Shown piece after piece: positions 34,597-43,300 of a DNA stretch of 64,000 nucleotides. The notes below the pieces were generated by a model, which saw nothing but the letters and a program-made list of their open reading frames with translations, was not told the origin of the DNA and ran no database searches. The translations under genes were made by a program, and so were the position numbers. Source of the stretch: Tangfeifania diversioriginum. Lineage in GTDB: Bacteria > Bacteroidota > Bacteroidia > Bacteroidales > Prolixibacteraceae. The stretch spans positions 31,189-95,188 of the forward strand of contig CAMCBW010000018.1 of assembly GCA_945873105.1 (NCBI GenBank), given 5' to 3'. Position 1 is the first letter of the stretch; each line of letters begins with the position of its first letter.

Positions 34597-34702
34597 GGAA
34601 CTTACATTTAGTTTTTTGAGCTTAGCCATTCTATTTTATCACTTTTATATTCGAGAAAACTTTATTTGCATTAAAACAATCAACATTTATACCGGGACAT
34701 GG

Positions 34703-34870
34703 GATGCATACATCATATCATTGGACTCATACATTAAAGCATTAGACTCATACATCAAACAATGAGATTGATACATTTAATAACCAGACTCAAACATTTA
34801 AGCATGAGACTCATACAGTAAAACATCGGACTCATACAGCAAAGAATCAGAATCATACATTCAATTTCTA
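34703..34870. repeat. Eight-unit 21-bp tandem array (GACTCATACAT + 10 variable bases)
   Basis: Units start at 34703, 34724, 34745, 34766, 34787, 34808, 34829 and 34850, exactly 21 bases apart. The 11-base core GACTCATACAT is conserved (units differ at 0-4 positions) and the following 10 bases vary. On the minus strand one frame reads degenerate heptads [ML]-Y-E-S-x-x-[LM], broken by two stops. The array lies 107-274 bases upstream of the second GH88/GH105 start and 90 bases beyond the fic stop. No gene is otherwise present in 34597-34960. Confidence 0.85.
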
Positions 34871-34960
34871 TTCAATTTTTTTATTCAAAATATCTGACAA
34901 CTACAACCTCATCCTCTTTCCCCTAAATAATTAAATTAATTTTTACAACCAGTGCTTCTA

Positions 34961-36049
34961 CTAGTGACTTGATCTTCTTGACAATAAATTAAACAATGGT
35001 TCATTGACATAGTAATTTCCTGCTCCGATTCGCTCTTTCCTAAGCAGTCCATCATCTGCCAATTTATTCAAATAGTTTGCTGCAGTTAACCTGGAAACTT
35101 TTAAGTCGTTCACGATGAAGTCAATCTTTGTATAAGGGTGTTTAAATAAATTGTTCAACAGATCCTGGCTGTAAAATTTATAATTGCCTCTCAATTTTTG
35201 TTTGTAATCAAGCATAAGCTCTTTGATTTGAAGGATCAATGCAATGGTTTCCCTGGATGTCTTTTCGATACCCCGAATCATAAACAACAGCCACTCTTCC
35301 CAATTCTCCTCCTCCCGAAGTTGTTGTAACAACCGGTAATAATCAGCTTTGTTGTGTGTGATGTAACTACTCAAATATAAGACTGGAAGGTTTTGAAGCT
35401 TTTCGAGTACTAAATAAAGGATATTGATAATCCTTCCCGTGCGACCGTTTCCATCATAAAATGGATGGATACTCTCAAATTGATGATGAATAATAGCCAT
35501 TTTAACCAAAGGGTCATAGTCACACATGGTTGGATCATTGATAAATTGCTCAAGGTTCGACATCAAGCGGTTTATCTCACTTAGCTCTTGGGGCGGAGTG
35601 TAAATAGTCTCACCCGTAGCTGAATTTTTCAAAGCAGTTCCCGGCAATTTTCTGAAACCTGCATTATTGCCTTCCAATTCCTCCTGGATTTCAAGAATGA
35701 TACTATTGGTAATAAATCCCTTTCGCTGAACTAATTCAAATCCCTTCTTCAAGGCTGAAATGTAGTTTTGAACCTCCTTCGCTTCCGGTGATTTAAAAGA
35801 GTCGAAATTTAATCCTGATTTATAGAGATCATCATGGGTTGTAATGATATTCTCGATGGCCGAACTGTCTTTTGCCTCCTGAAGCCCAAGGGTGTTGATC
35901 AAAATAATTTCATTGGGAATCGTGGAGGCAATTCCCTTTAACTCCGCCAATGCCGCATGAGCAGAAGGTAAACTTTTGAGCACAGCCTTTGTCTCAACAG
36001 TGATCAACAATGGGAGTTCACCAAGTTTCCAATTATCTTGCCTGTCCAT
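34961..36049 (-). CDS. Fic-domain AMPylase-type protein with N-terminal inhibitory motif and C-terminal winged helix
   Basis: 362 residues from the ATG at 36049; the frame continues 60 bases upstream but into the operator. The active-site motif is HPFYDGNGRTGR (195-206, catalytic His195). SSAIEN (62-67) matches the [S/T]xxxE[G/N] inhibitory motif placed N-terminal to the Fic core, so this is a class II, self-inhibited Fic protein expected to transfer AMP to a target hydroxyl. The C-terminal 70 residues form a winged helix (IDFIVNDLKVSRLTAANYLNKLADDGLL), suggesting DNA binding and autoregulation through the inverted repeats at 36072-36140. The target protein is unknown. Confidence 0.88.
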   Translation of the reverse strand: MDRQDNWKLGELPLLITVETKAVLKSLPSAHAALAELKGIASTIPNEIILINTLGLQEAKDSSAIENIITTHDDLYKSGLNFDSFKSPEAKEVQNYISALKKGFELVQRKGFITNSIILEIQEELEGNNAGFRKLPGTALKNSATGETIYTPPQELSEINRLMSNLEQFINDPTMCDYDPLVKMAIIHHQFESIHPFYDGNGRTGRIINILYLVLEKLQNLPVLYLSSYITHNKADYYRLLQQLREEENWEEWLLFMIRGIEKTSRETIALILQIKELMLDYKQKLRGNYKFYSQDLLNNLFKHPYTKIDFIVNDLKVSRLTAANYLNKLADDGLLRKERIGAGNYYVNEPLFNLLSRRSSH

Positions 36050-36071
36050 TATGTAAAGATTTTTGCGTTTT

Positions 36072-36140
36072 CTATACAAATATAGGATATTATGTATAGA
36101 TAATTCCATTTTCTATACATATATTGCTTGGTATGTATAG
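36072..36140 (-). promoter_or_regulatory. Two phased 28-bp inverted repeats (CTATACA-N14-TGTATAG) at the fic promoter
   Basis: CTATACA (36072-36078) pairs with TGTATAG (36093-36099), and CTATACATA (36113-36121) with TATGTATAG (36132-36140); both repeats span 28 bases and are offset by 41. A TATATTTG -7 box on the minus strand (36077-36084) overlaps the first repeat, 28-35 bases before the fic ATG. The winged-helix end of the Fic protein is the natural candidate ligand. Confidence 0.65.
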
Positions 36141-36229
36141 TTTTTTATCATGATCTTTGCCCTTTCTTGCTTCAATCTGTCCATCGTTTCACAATTTAAA
36201 AAATGTCAATTTCATAGAATGTCCATTTT

Positions 36230-36259
36230 TGTACATATATTTGTACATAAATTTGTACA
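36230..36259 (+). promoter_or_regulatory. YefM-YoeB operator with three TGTACA cores, copy 2
   Basis: TGTACA occurs at 36230-36235, 36242-36247 and 36254-36259, each 12 bases apart, the core and spacing known for the E. coli yefM operator, which has two. TATATTTG (36236-36243) overlaps as a -7 box. The yefM start codon is 8 bases after the last core. Confidence 0.75.
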
Positions 36260-36266
36260 TAAAACT

Positions 36267-36521
36267 ATGTTAACAACCACTATTTCCGATTTTCGAAAAG
36301 ATATCAAACAGTATCTTGACCGCGTGACTGAAAATTTTGAAACCCTGATCATCAACAGAGGCAAAGACAGTGGCGTGGTTATCATGTCGTTGGACGAATA
36401 TAACTCCCTCCAGGCTACTTACCACGAATTGTCGTCCAAAGCCAATGAAAAGAGATTGGATTCAGCCATTGAAAAACTGAAGAGCGGTTCGACCTTCTCA
36501 AAAGAGCTAATTGAACCATGA
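36267..36521 (+). CDS. yefM: YefM-type antitoxin (copy 2)
   Basis: 84 residues from the ATG at 36267 (MLTTTISDFRKDIKQYLDRV); the frame is open to 36150, but that would translate the operator. The Phd-like fold ETLIINRGKDSGVVIMSLDEYNSL and the LSSKANEKRLDSAIEKLKSGSTF tail match copy 1 at 22912 in layout and length, with clear sequence divergence. It overlaps the toxin gene by 4 bases. It is divergent from fic, with both promoters in a 217-base gap. Confidence 0.92.
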   Translation: MLTTTISDFRKDIKQYLDRVTENFETLIINRGKDSGVVIMSLDEYNSLQATYHELSSKANEKRLDSAIEKLKSGSTFSKELIEP

Positions 36522-36775
36522 AACTTATTTTTGTGGATGAATCCTGGGAAGATTATTTATACTGGCAAAAAACCGATAAAAAGATATTAACCAAAATAAA
36601 TGATCTGTTAAAGGAGATTTCCCGAACTCCTTTTTCCGGCATTGGAAAACCAGAGCCCTTGAAACACAAATACAAAGGCTATTGGTCACGTAGAATTGAC
36701 GGCGAACACCGGTTGATTTACCGGGTGAAAGAGGATGAAATATGGATTGCAAAATGCAGGTTTCATTATGATTAA
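36518..36775 (+). CDS. yoeB: YoeB-type toxin (copy 2)
   Basis: 85-residue mRNA interferase with GIGKPEPLKHKYKGYWSRRI and C-terminal CRFHYD. Residues equivalent to E. coli Glu46, Arg65, His83 and Tyr84 occupy the same numbers here. It is more like E. coli YoeB in length than copy 1. Coupled to yefM copy 2 by a 4-base overlap; ends 53 bases from the convergent PL11 gene, with a hairpin between. Confidence 0.93.
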   Translation: MKLIFVDESWEDYLYWQKTDKKILTKINDLLKEISRTPFSGIGKPEPLKHKYKGYWSRRIDGEHRLIYRVKEDEIWIAKCRFHYD

Positions 36776-36807
36776 TTTGATTTTTTGAGGTTTATTTAAT
36801 GATATTG

Positions 36808-36829
36808 GAGACGCAATGCCTTGCGTCTC
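36808..36829. terminator. Hairpin between yoeB and the PL11 lyase
   Basis: GAGACGCAA (36808-36816) and TTGCGTCTC (36821-36829) form a 9-bp stem with loop TGCC between two convergent genes; a likely bidirectional terminator. The sequence type GAGACGCAA...TTGCGTCTC is common between bacterial genes. Confidence 0.6.
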
Positions 36830-38739
36830 TACCTTTTGGATTTCACAATCTTTATATTCGGTTTGATCACCTTACCCATATCATCCCCCATAAAAAAACC
36901 GGGATGCGGTGGCTGGTTGTAGGCCACATTCTGCCAGACAATACCCAAACGATAGATCGGGTCCTGCATCAGAGTGACAAAACGATGGTTCGTAGGAATG
37001 GTGGTAGTAAAAATACACAAAGACTTGTTGTCGGTCGTTCGCAAAACCACCTCCTCCCGCCAGTCACCAAACAGATCGGCGCTGAGACCAGGGTTTGATT
37101 TGGTGCCGTTGTTGCTCGTGCAGTCGTTGGCCACCATGAGAGGTACAACTTTCTCTGCGTTCCAATCCCATTTCATTACCTGGTTTTTATCGAGCAATTC
37201 ACGCAGCAGATCACCATCCCACCATACCGCGAAATTGCAGGTGGTTGGGGTTGTCTCCGATATCTTCTTACCCTGGGCATTCCACATCCCCTTCATCTGC
37301 GCCCCAAATGCCCAGCATTCGTTGCCGGAGTAGCGCGGATCGACATTGAAGGAGACGCCACGGCCGGGTCCTTCACCCTTGTCGCCACCCGCTTCGTCGG
37401 CCTTGACCGAAGCCACCCGCCAGAGCACCTCACCGGTTTTCGCATCGCGGAAGTTGAGTCCGGCATCGCTGAATTTTTCCTGGATGTTGAATACCTCCAA
37501 TCCTGGATGGGAAGGATCCAGATCGGAGAAATGCATCGCATCTGCATGCCCCAGTCCGGTCGAATAGAGGCCCTTGCCATCGTTGTCAATCACCGCTGCC
37601 CCGTAAATAATCTCATCACAGCCATCCCCATCCACATCTCCCACGCTCAGGTTGTGGTTGCCCTGACCGCGGTAGTCGCGGTTTCCGGGGGTATTGTCGT
37701 CGCTGTCGAAGGTCCAGCGCAGGGTCAGTTTACCGTCGTGCCAATCGTAAGCCGCCAGGGTCGAACGGGTATAATAGCCCCTGCACATCACGATGGAAGG
37801 ATGCACCCCATCCAGGTAAGCCACGCAGGCCAGGTAACGCTCGGAACGGTTGGCCCTGCCATCCCCCCAAACCTCATTCATCTCTTCGGCGGAAGGGTTG
37901 TCGCCCGAAGGATCTCTAGACGGCCAATAGTTGGTCGAGGCCAGGGCGGCTCCGGTTAGTCCGTCAAACACAGTCAGGAACTCCGGTCCCCGGACGATAT
38001 GCCCATCTTCGTTCCGATGATCGGCAGTAGCATTGCCAATCACTTTGCCTTTGCCATCCGTGGTGCCATCGGCAGTTTTCATCACCACCTCGGCACGGCC
38101 GTCTCCATCCAGGTCATAGACCATAAACTGGGTATAATGGGCGCCCTCCCGGATATTTCTACCCAGATTGATGCGCCACAACAATGTTCCATCCAACTTG
38201 TAGGCATGGAATACCGGTTCATCGGTAGCTCCTCGTTGGCCATTGTCCCGTCCTCTCCCCGTCATGTGAACGACCAGTTCGTAGTCTCCGTCCCCATCCA
38301 GATCTCCGGGGGAGATATCCCCTGGTGAATACCTGTCGGGGGTTTGAAGCGGAATGGTCAGCCAGGGATTGCCGGCCTCCGTTTTTTCCAGGATACAGGA
38401 ACCTTCCTCTCCTCCTTTCACCGGTTTGACCGAATACGAGTAAAGGCCATTTGCCAGGGGAGCTATGTCCATCAGGGAGGTAACTTCGGTCATTGGCTTC
38501 TTATTGAGCTTTACAGGTTTCCCCCTGGCGGTTTGACGATACACATCGAATGCCACATTCTCCTCATCCGAATGGAGCAGCCGCCAGCTCACAAAGACGC
38601 TGTCCTTACCGGCCTGAACGGCCACCACACCGCGGTTCAAGTACTCCATCTGGCGCTGGGCTTGAACGATCGGTACTGAAAAAAACAGGAAGAGCAGAAC
38701 TGCTGCTTTCACTGTAGTTTTATTTAGTATCATTGACAT
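36829..38739 (-). CDS. Rhamnogalacturonan lyase (polysaccharide lyase family 11)
   Basis: Exported endo/exo-lyase that cleaves the rhamnose-galacturonate backbone of rhamnogalacturonan I by beta-elimination. 636 residues; signal peptide, short fibronectin-like start (QRQMEYLNRGVVAVQAGKDSVFVSWRLL), then an eight-bladed propeller with calcium-binding DxDGDG motifs (DLDGDGDYELVVH, DLDGDGRAEVVMKTADG, DVDGDGCDEII) and GDWREEVV near the end, as in YesW/YesX. It overlaps the end of the acetylesterase gene by 20 bases, so the two are co-translated. Products would be passed to the GH88/GH105 enzymes. Confidence 0.92.
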   Translation of the reverse strand: MSMILNKTTVKAAVLLFLFFSVPIVQAQRQMEYLNRGVVAVQAGKDSVFVSWRLLHSDEENVAFDVYRQTARGKPVKLNKKPMTEVTSLMDIAPLANGLYSYSVKPVKGGEEGSCILEKTEAGNPWLTIPLQTPDRYSPGDISPGDLDGDGDYELVVHMTGRGRDNGQRGATDEPVFHAYKLDGTLLWRINLGRNIREGAHYTQFMVYDLDGDGRAEVVMKTADGTTDGKGKVIGNATADHRNEDGHIVRGPEFLTVFDGLTGAALASTNYWPSRDPSGDNPSAEEMNEVWGDGRANRSERYLACVAYLDGVHPSIVMCRGYYTRSTLAAYDWHDGKLTLRWTFDSDDNTPGNRDYRGQGNHNLSVGDVDGDGCDEIIYGAAVIDNDGKGLYSTGLGHADAMHFSDLDPSHPGLEVFNIQEKFSDAGLNFRDAKTGEVLWRVASVKADEAGGDKGEGPGRGVSFNVDPRYSGNECWAFGAQMKGMWNAQGKKISETTPTTCNFAVWWDGDLLRELLDKNQVMKWDWNAEKVVPLMVANDCTSNNGTKSNPGLSADLFGDWREEVVLRTTDNKSLCIFTTTIPTNHRFVTLMQDPIYRLGIVWQNVAYNQPPHPGFFMGDDMGKVIKPNIKIVKSKR

Positions 38740-40219
38740 ATGCCTTTAAATCGCAGTTTTTCAATCCTTTCACCCCCTCTGCCACCGTTTTTGCGTTCAA
38801 TTCAGCACCCAAAAAATTGGTATGGGTATGGTCTCCCGGGAAGAAGGTTTTTACTTTTTCCTTTCCCATCCCTTCATATTTTCTGGCTACCAGCTCGTTC
38901 AGGTCAATGAAGAAAGCACCGGTCTCTTCGGCCGCTTCTTTGGCCCATTTGCCGTAGGAGGCTGAAACCCGTTCCACTTTCCCGTCAGGCCATTCGTTGC
39001 GGGGGATTTGCGAAAAGACAATGGGGGTAGCACCTTTTGCCCTGGTATCCTGTATGTATTTTTTAATGTACCAGCCATAGGTATGCACTACCTCCTTCGT
39101 TCCATCCGGTTTGACCACCTCCAGGGTCTCTTCCCCAGTGCCCTTCAGGGAGCCGCGAAACTTCTCCGCATCCGGCCGTGCCCCGTCGTTGTGGCCGAAC
39201 TGCATCAACACATAATCACCTTTCCGAAGCTGGGGAGTGATTTCATTCCAGAGTCCTTCGTTCAGAAATGTACGGCTACTACGGCCACCTCGCGCCTTGT
39301 TGTGGATGGTAACCCTGCTGGTGTCGAAATAGGAGGGCAACAGCTTTCCCCACCCGACGATGGTGTCGTTTCCGTTGGCCACGGTAGAATCCCCAATGAC
39401 AAATATCCGTTTCTTGACAGGAAATTGAATGATAGGCTGAGCAAGCAGGAATTTGCTGATTTTCAATTTAGACAAGGATTTCAACCCTTCCACCACCAAA
39501 GATGCGGCCAATACTGCTCCTTCCGCAGAGGTATGGGTATGGTCGCGGCTGTAAAAAAACCTCCCGGTTACTTTTTCCTCTCCATAGGTACCCAACCGCT
39601 TCGACATCAAAAGGTTGAGGTCCACTGCCTGGATCCTCTCCTGCCTGGCCACTTCGAGCGCCCATTCCGGATAACTTTCCGGAGTGCGTTTGACCTTGCC
39701 GTTCTCCCAGTCGTTGCGCGGGATGGGGGTAATGATGATGGGAATGGCTCCTTTTTCTTTGGTCTCCCTGACGATTTTCCGGAGGTACCAGCCGTAGCTG
39801 TGGACCGTTTCGTGTTCCCTGGTAAGGATATTGTCTATCTCCTCGTGCTCCTCACCCACTCCCTTGATGGTTCCCCGGGCACGGCTGCTGTCGTTCAGGG
39901 CACTCCCGTCGTTGTGGCCAAACTGCATCAGCACATAATCGCCTTTTTTCAGTTTGGAACGTACTGCCTCCCACAGCCCTTTGGTCTGGAAGGTTCGGCT
40001 GCTGGTACCCCCAAGTGCCTGGTTCTCGACTTTGACCTTCATGGTATCGAAGAACAAGGCAATGGGATCGCCCCACCCCCAGAGTCCGCCGGAGCCATCG
40101 CCCCTTCCATTTTTTACGGTCGAGTCGCCAATGGTGTATACAACAGGCTTTTCCTTGGCCGTCAGTTGAGTTTGGAAGGTGATTCCAAACAGGGAAATCA
40201 GGATAAATATTTTGTACAT
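38720..40219 (-). CDS. Tandem SGNH-domain rhamnogalacturonan acetylesterase (CE12-like)
   Basis: 499 residues from the ATG at 40219 (MYKIFILISLFGITF, signal peptide). Two complete SGNH esterase domains lie in tandem: domain 1 with YTIGDSTVKNG, MQFGHNDGS and DHTHTSAEGA, and domain 2 with FVIGDSTVANG, MQFGHNDGA and DHTHTNFLGA. Each thus has its own Ser, Gly/Asn and Asp-x-x-His blocks and should be active. CE12 enzymes remove acetyl groups from galacturonate in rhamnogalacturonan I, opening it to the lyase encoded next. Single-domain forms are usual; internal duplication or fusion explains this one. Confidence 0.9.
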   Translation of the reverse strand: MYKIFILISLFGITFQTQLTAKEKPVVYTIGDSTVKNGRGDGSGGLWGWGDPIALFFDTMKVKVENQALGGTSSRTFQTKGLWEAVRSKLKKGDYVLMQFGHNDGSALNDSSRARGTIKGVGEEHEEIDNILTREHETVHSYGWYLRKIVRETKEKGAIPIIITPIPRNDWENGKVKRTPESYPEWALEVARQERIQAVDLNLLMSKRLGTYGEEKVTGRFFYSRDHTHTSAEGAVLAASLVVEGLKSLSKLKISKFLLAQPIIQFPVKKRIFVIGDSTVANGNDTIVGWGKLLPSYFDTSRVTIHNKARGGRSSRTFLNEGLWNEITPQLRKGDYVLMQFGHNDGARPDAEKFRGSLKGTGEETLEVVKPDGTKEVVHTYGWYIKKYIQDTRAKGATPIVFSQIPRNEWPDGKVERVSASYGKWAKEAAEETGAFFIDLNELVARKYEGMGKEKVKTFFPGDHTHTNFLGAELNAKTVAEGVKGLKNCDLKAYVNDTK

Positions 40220-40251
40220 TTTATTTGTTTTCCATGGTTTTTTGTACTTCA

Positions 40252-40373
40252 ATATGCCGTAGGCATGATATATGGGTAGAAGGCAAATTATTGATCACTC
40301 GTATCGTCCCGTACGGGACGAAATAATCCCTGAATGTCCTGTTTCTACCCACCTGTAATCCCTAACGGGATTA
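40252..40373. repeat. Tripartite palindromic element, copy B (inverted relative to copy A)
   Basis: ATGCCGTAGGCAT, TATGGGTAGAA (40271-40281), central TCGTCCCGTACGGGACGA (40304-40321), TTTCTACCCAC (40342-40352), AATCCCTAACGGGATT. The outer palindromes match copy A at 21965-22084 in swapped order, so the two copies are in opposite orientation. It separates the DUF4450-like gene from the acetylesterase. Confidence 0.75.
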
Positions 40374-40388
40374 AAAAAAGTGAATCTT

Positions 40389-43300
40389 TTATCTTACCAA
40401 CGTTGCTGCCATCAAACCGATGACCACATCGTTGGTCAGCGTTACGAGCGTTAATTGCCTCAGCTCTTTGGCAGGATCCAGCGGCAGATCCAGCAGCGAG
40501 GCGGCTCCGCCCTCAATCTTTTTGGTTTTGTTCTTCGACCAGCTGTTGTAGGTATCAGCATGCCATGCACCGGTCTTCAGGTAGAGCCGAACCGGCCGTA
40601 CCGCATCCACCTTGAAGGCATAGCCATCCTCGTAAAAATCCTGCTCTATGGGCCACCAGTTGTCGGGGCTTACCAGTGGCAACTCTGAGGTGGATCCGTC
40701 CTCATATTCCACCCTCACCACGCCATTGGTCATCCTGCTTTGCATGTGGTGCCCGCTACCGGCCATAAGCAAGTAAAGGTGGGAGGCTTTCCCTGTCAGG
40801 TTAAGCATCACCGAATCGGGGTAATTGTCCCATTTTGAGGTAAAGAGAATATTGGGCAACTCCTTCCCGGATACGGCAAATGGAATCCCCTGGGGAGAGC
40901 TGATCCTGTTGGCACTGCCCGCAATTTTGCGCAAACCGCTGTCGTCGATCACCTCTGTCTCCTTGAAGGAACACCAGTCTCCGATGCCCTGAATCGGGAT
41001 CGAAAGGGTAGGATAAGGTGATCGTGGTGCGTAATACTGCGGTTTGAAAATATTGGTGATTCTGTCATTGAGACTTTGCGAGAGCTCAATGGGTTCATAT
41101 TTCTTACCAGGAATGGCCTTAATACTCCAGTTGACCATATTCTCTGTAATGTTTCCGCCGGTTGCCTGAATCTTGACCTGGTTGCTTCCGGGTACCAGGT
41201 TATTCTTTGGAATTCTGAGTATAGGCGAGGCAGACCGCGGTTTCACAGTTACTTTCTGCTGAAAACCACGAAGGCTGACCTGAACTTCTGCCGGCTGATC
41301 CGAATTATTTTGTAAGGTAAAAGCCAGATTTTCTGTAGATTGTATTTTGGATTGAATTGCCTTTACAGGATTCCTCAATTCAAAGGAGAGTGGCTGCCAC
41401 CAGCGCATGGCCCCTTGCTGCAACTGTACGAAGGTACTCCGGCCGCCCAACTCGCCCAGCACAGAGGCCAACAGCGTCTGTTTGGCGGTTTTCAATCCAC
41501 CCAAAATCTCCTGCGGATCGTAAACTTTCAGGATAGTGGCATTTTGCAGGTCGAATCTCAAATTGGTTCCTTTTGCATAGAAGGGAGCTGTCGGGAGGAT
41601 CTCCAGTGCTTTCCCTTCCCACTCTATTTCTAACTCAAAGTTGGAACCTTTGCCTGTAATTATCTGCAATTCAGGAATTCCGATGGAATGATCCACCAGC
41701 TTCCAGTTACTTGGAAATCCATTGATGGTTACCATCTTTATGGCATCAGACCGGGCTTTCAACTGCAACACAACGGTCAGCTTCTCCTTGAAACGGGTTT
41801 CAACCTGGTACATCTCTTTTGAACCATTGCGCTTGAACTGGATTTTAAGATCGGGTGTTTCAATTTTGGCAAAAGGCCATTCGGCAGGCCATCCCGGCCT
41901 GATGGTCATTTTGTTGTTCAACAAATCGGGTGATATCCCGAAAAGGCCTTCCACCAATGCCCTGGCGGCCGTACCAATCCCATCGGCAAAATCACGGTAG
42001 AGTTCTCCCCGGAAAGCGTCGTAAAAAGAGAGCTGGCCGAAATTGCCCGGACTGCTGCCCAGAAACATGAAATCCAGGAAGAGGCTTTTGGTAAATTTAA
42101 AAGCCTCCTCTGATCTTCCTGTCTGCCAGTAAGCCAGGGCGGTATGCAGTACCTCTCCGGAGGCCACATTGTTGATCGACCAGCTGTAAGGCATCCAGTT
42201 GGTAGTGGATAGGGTATGATACTCCCCTGCCGGCATTCCTTTGCCACGGACAGGGATATGCGGGATCGAATTGTCTACATACTTTGTGCACAACCATGCC
42301 TGAAACTGATCGGCCAATCCCTCATCGATGGCATGGTATACTGTCCAAAGTGCGGCTGATGGATGCACCAGCTGATTGCCCAGCAGGTCCTTGTTTTCCG
42401 CAAACCAGCCTTTCCCGGTAAGCCACAGCTGCTCGTTGACCGCTTTTTTGATTTTTTCTGCCTCTTCCTGGTAAGGTTTGGGATCCTTTCCGAGCAGTAC
42501 CGCCAGTTCCGCCACCATTTTGTTGGCGCGGTAGTTGTAGGCAGAGGAGTGGGTTACCCCGCCCCCGCTGTATTGCAGGGCATCACTTGCCCAGATGCAA
42601 CAATAGGCATCGTAGAGTCCGTCGTCGTTGGCATCGAAATTCCGTTTTTCCCAGGCCAGGTGTTTGACCAGAACCGGCCAGCTTTTTTCGACATACGCCA
42701 GATCTCCCGTCCAGGCAAAATGGGACAACAACTGGTCAATGAAGACCAGGTTCATGTCATAATGGTGCGGATTGTTGATCTTCCCCGGGCTCCTGCTGAT
42801 GTAACCATCTGTAAATAGTGCCGTGCCTATTTTCTCCTGTTGTCTGGCCAGGTTGGTGGCAGAATCCGGGACGCTTGGTCCGGAGGCAGGTTCGGTATAT
42901 TGTGCCTTGAAATAGCCATCGAAGTGGCGCTCTGCCCGGTCGTGCCAACCCAGCCAGTCGGCCGCATAAGCCCCTCGCCAGCCGTTCAGCGGCATGCGCC
43001 AGGCGATGGCTCCGTGCATGAAGGAGTTGCCATCCCAGATGGCATCGGCGGCCGTTGACAAGGATGCCCCTGCCGCATTGATGTAAGGATCCGGGGTCTC
43101 TATTTTCACCCGGTCGGCCAACTGTTGCCGGACGCTATCCGCCTTTGCAAAAATCCCGGGCAATTCGGAATAAACTGGTTTTTTGTGCGTATCCGGGTTT
43201 ACGATCAACCCAAACAGCTCTTTCCCTGACTCCAACTGCAACTTGCCGGAAAGGATGGGTTGGGCAGATTTACCTGCATTGAAAGACTCAAGTGGGTTTT

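Noticed and set aside
34597..34702. Riboswitch or leader RNA upstream of the second GH88/GH105 gene
   Set aside because: No conserved riboswitch core or stable stem was seen; only A/T-rich sequence precedes the tandem array.
34703..34870. CRISPR array
   Set aside because: Core repeats are only 11 bases with 10-base gaps, far below CRISPR repeat and spacer lengths, and no cas genes are near.
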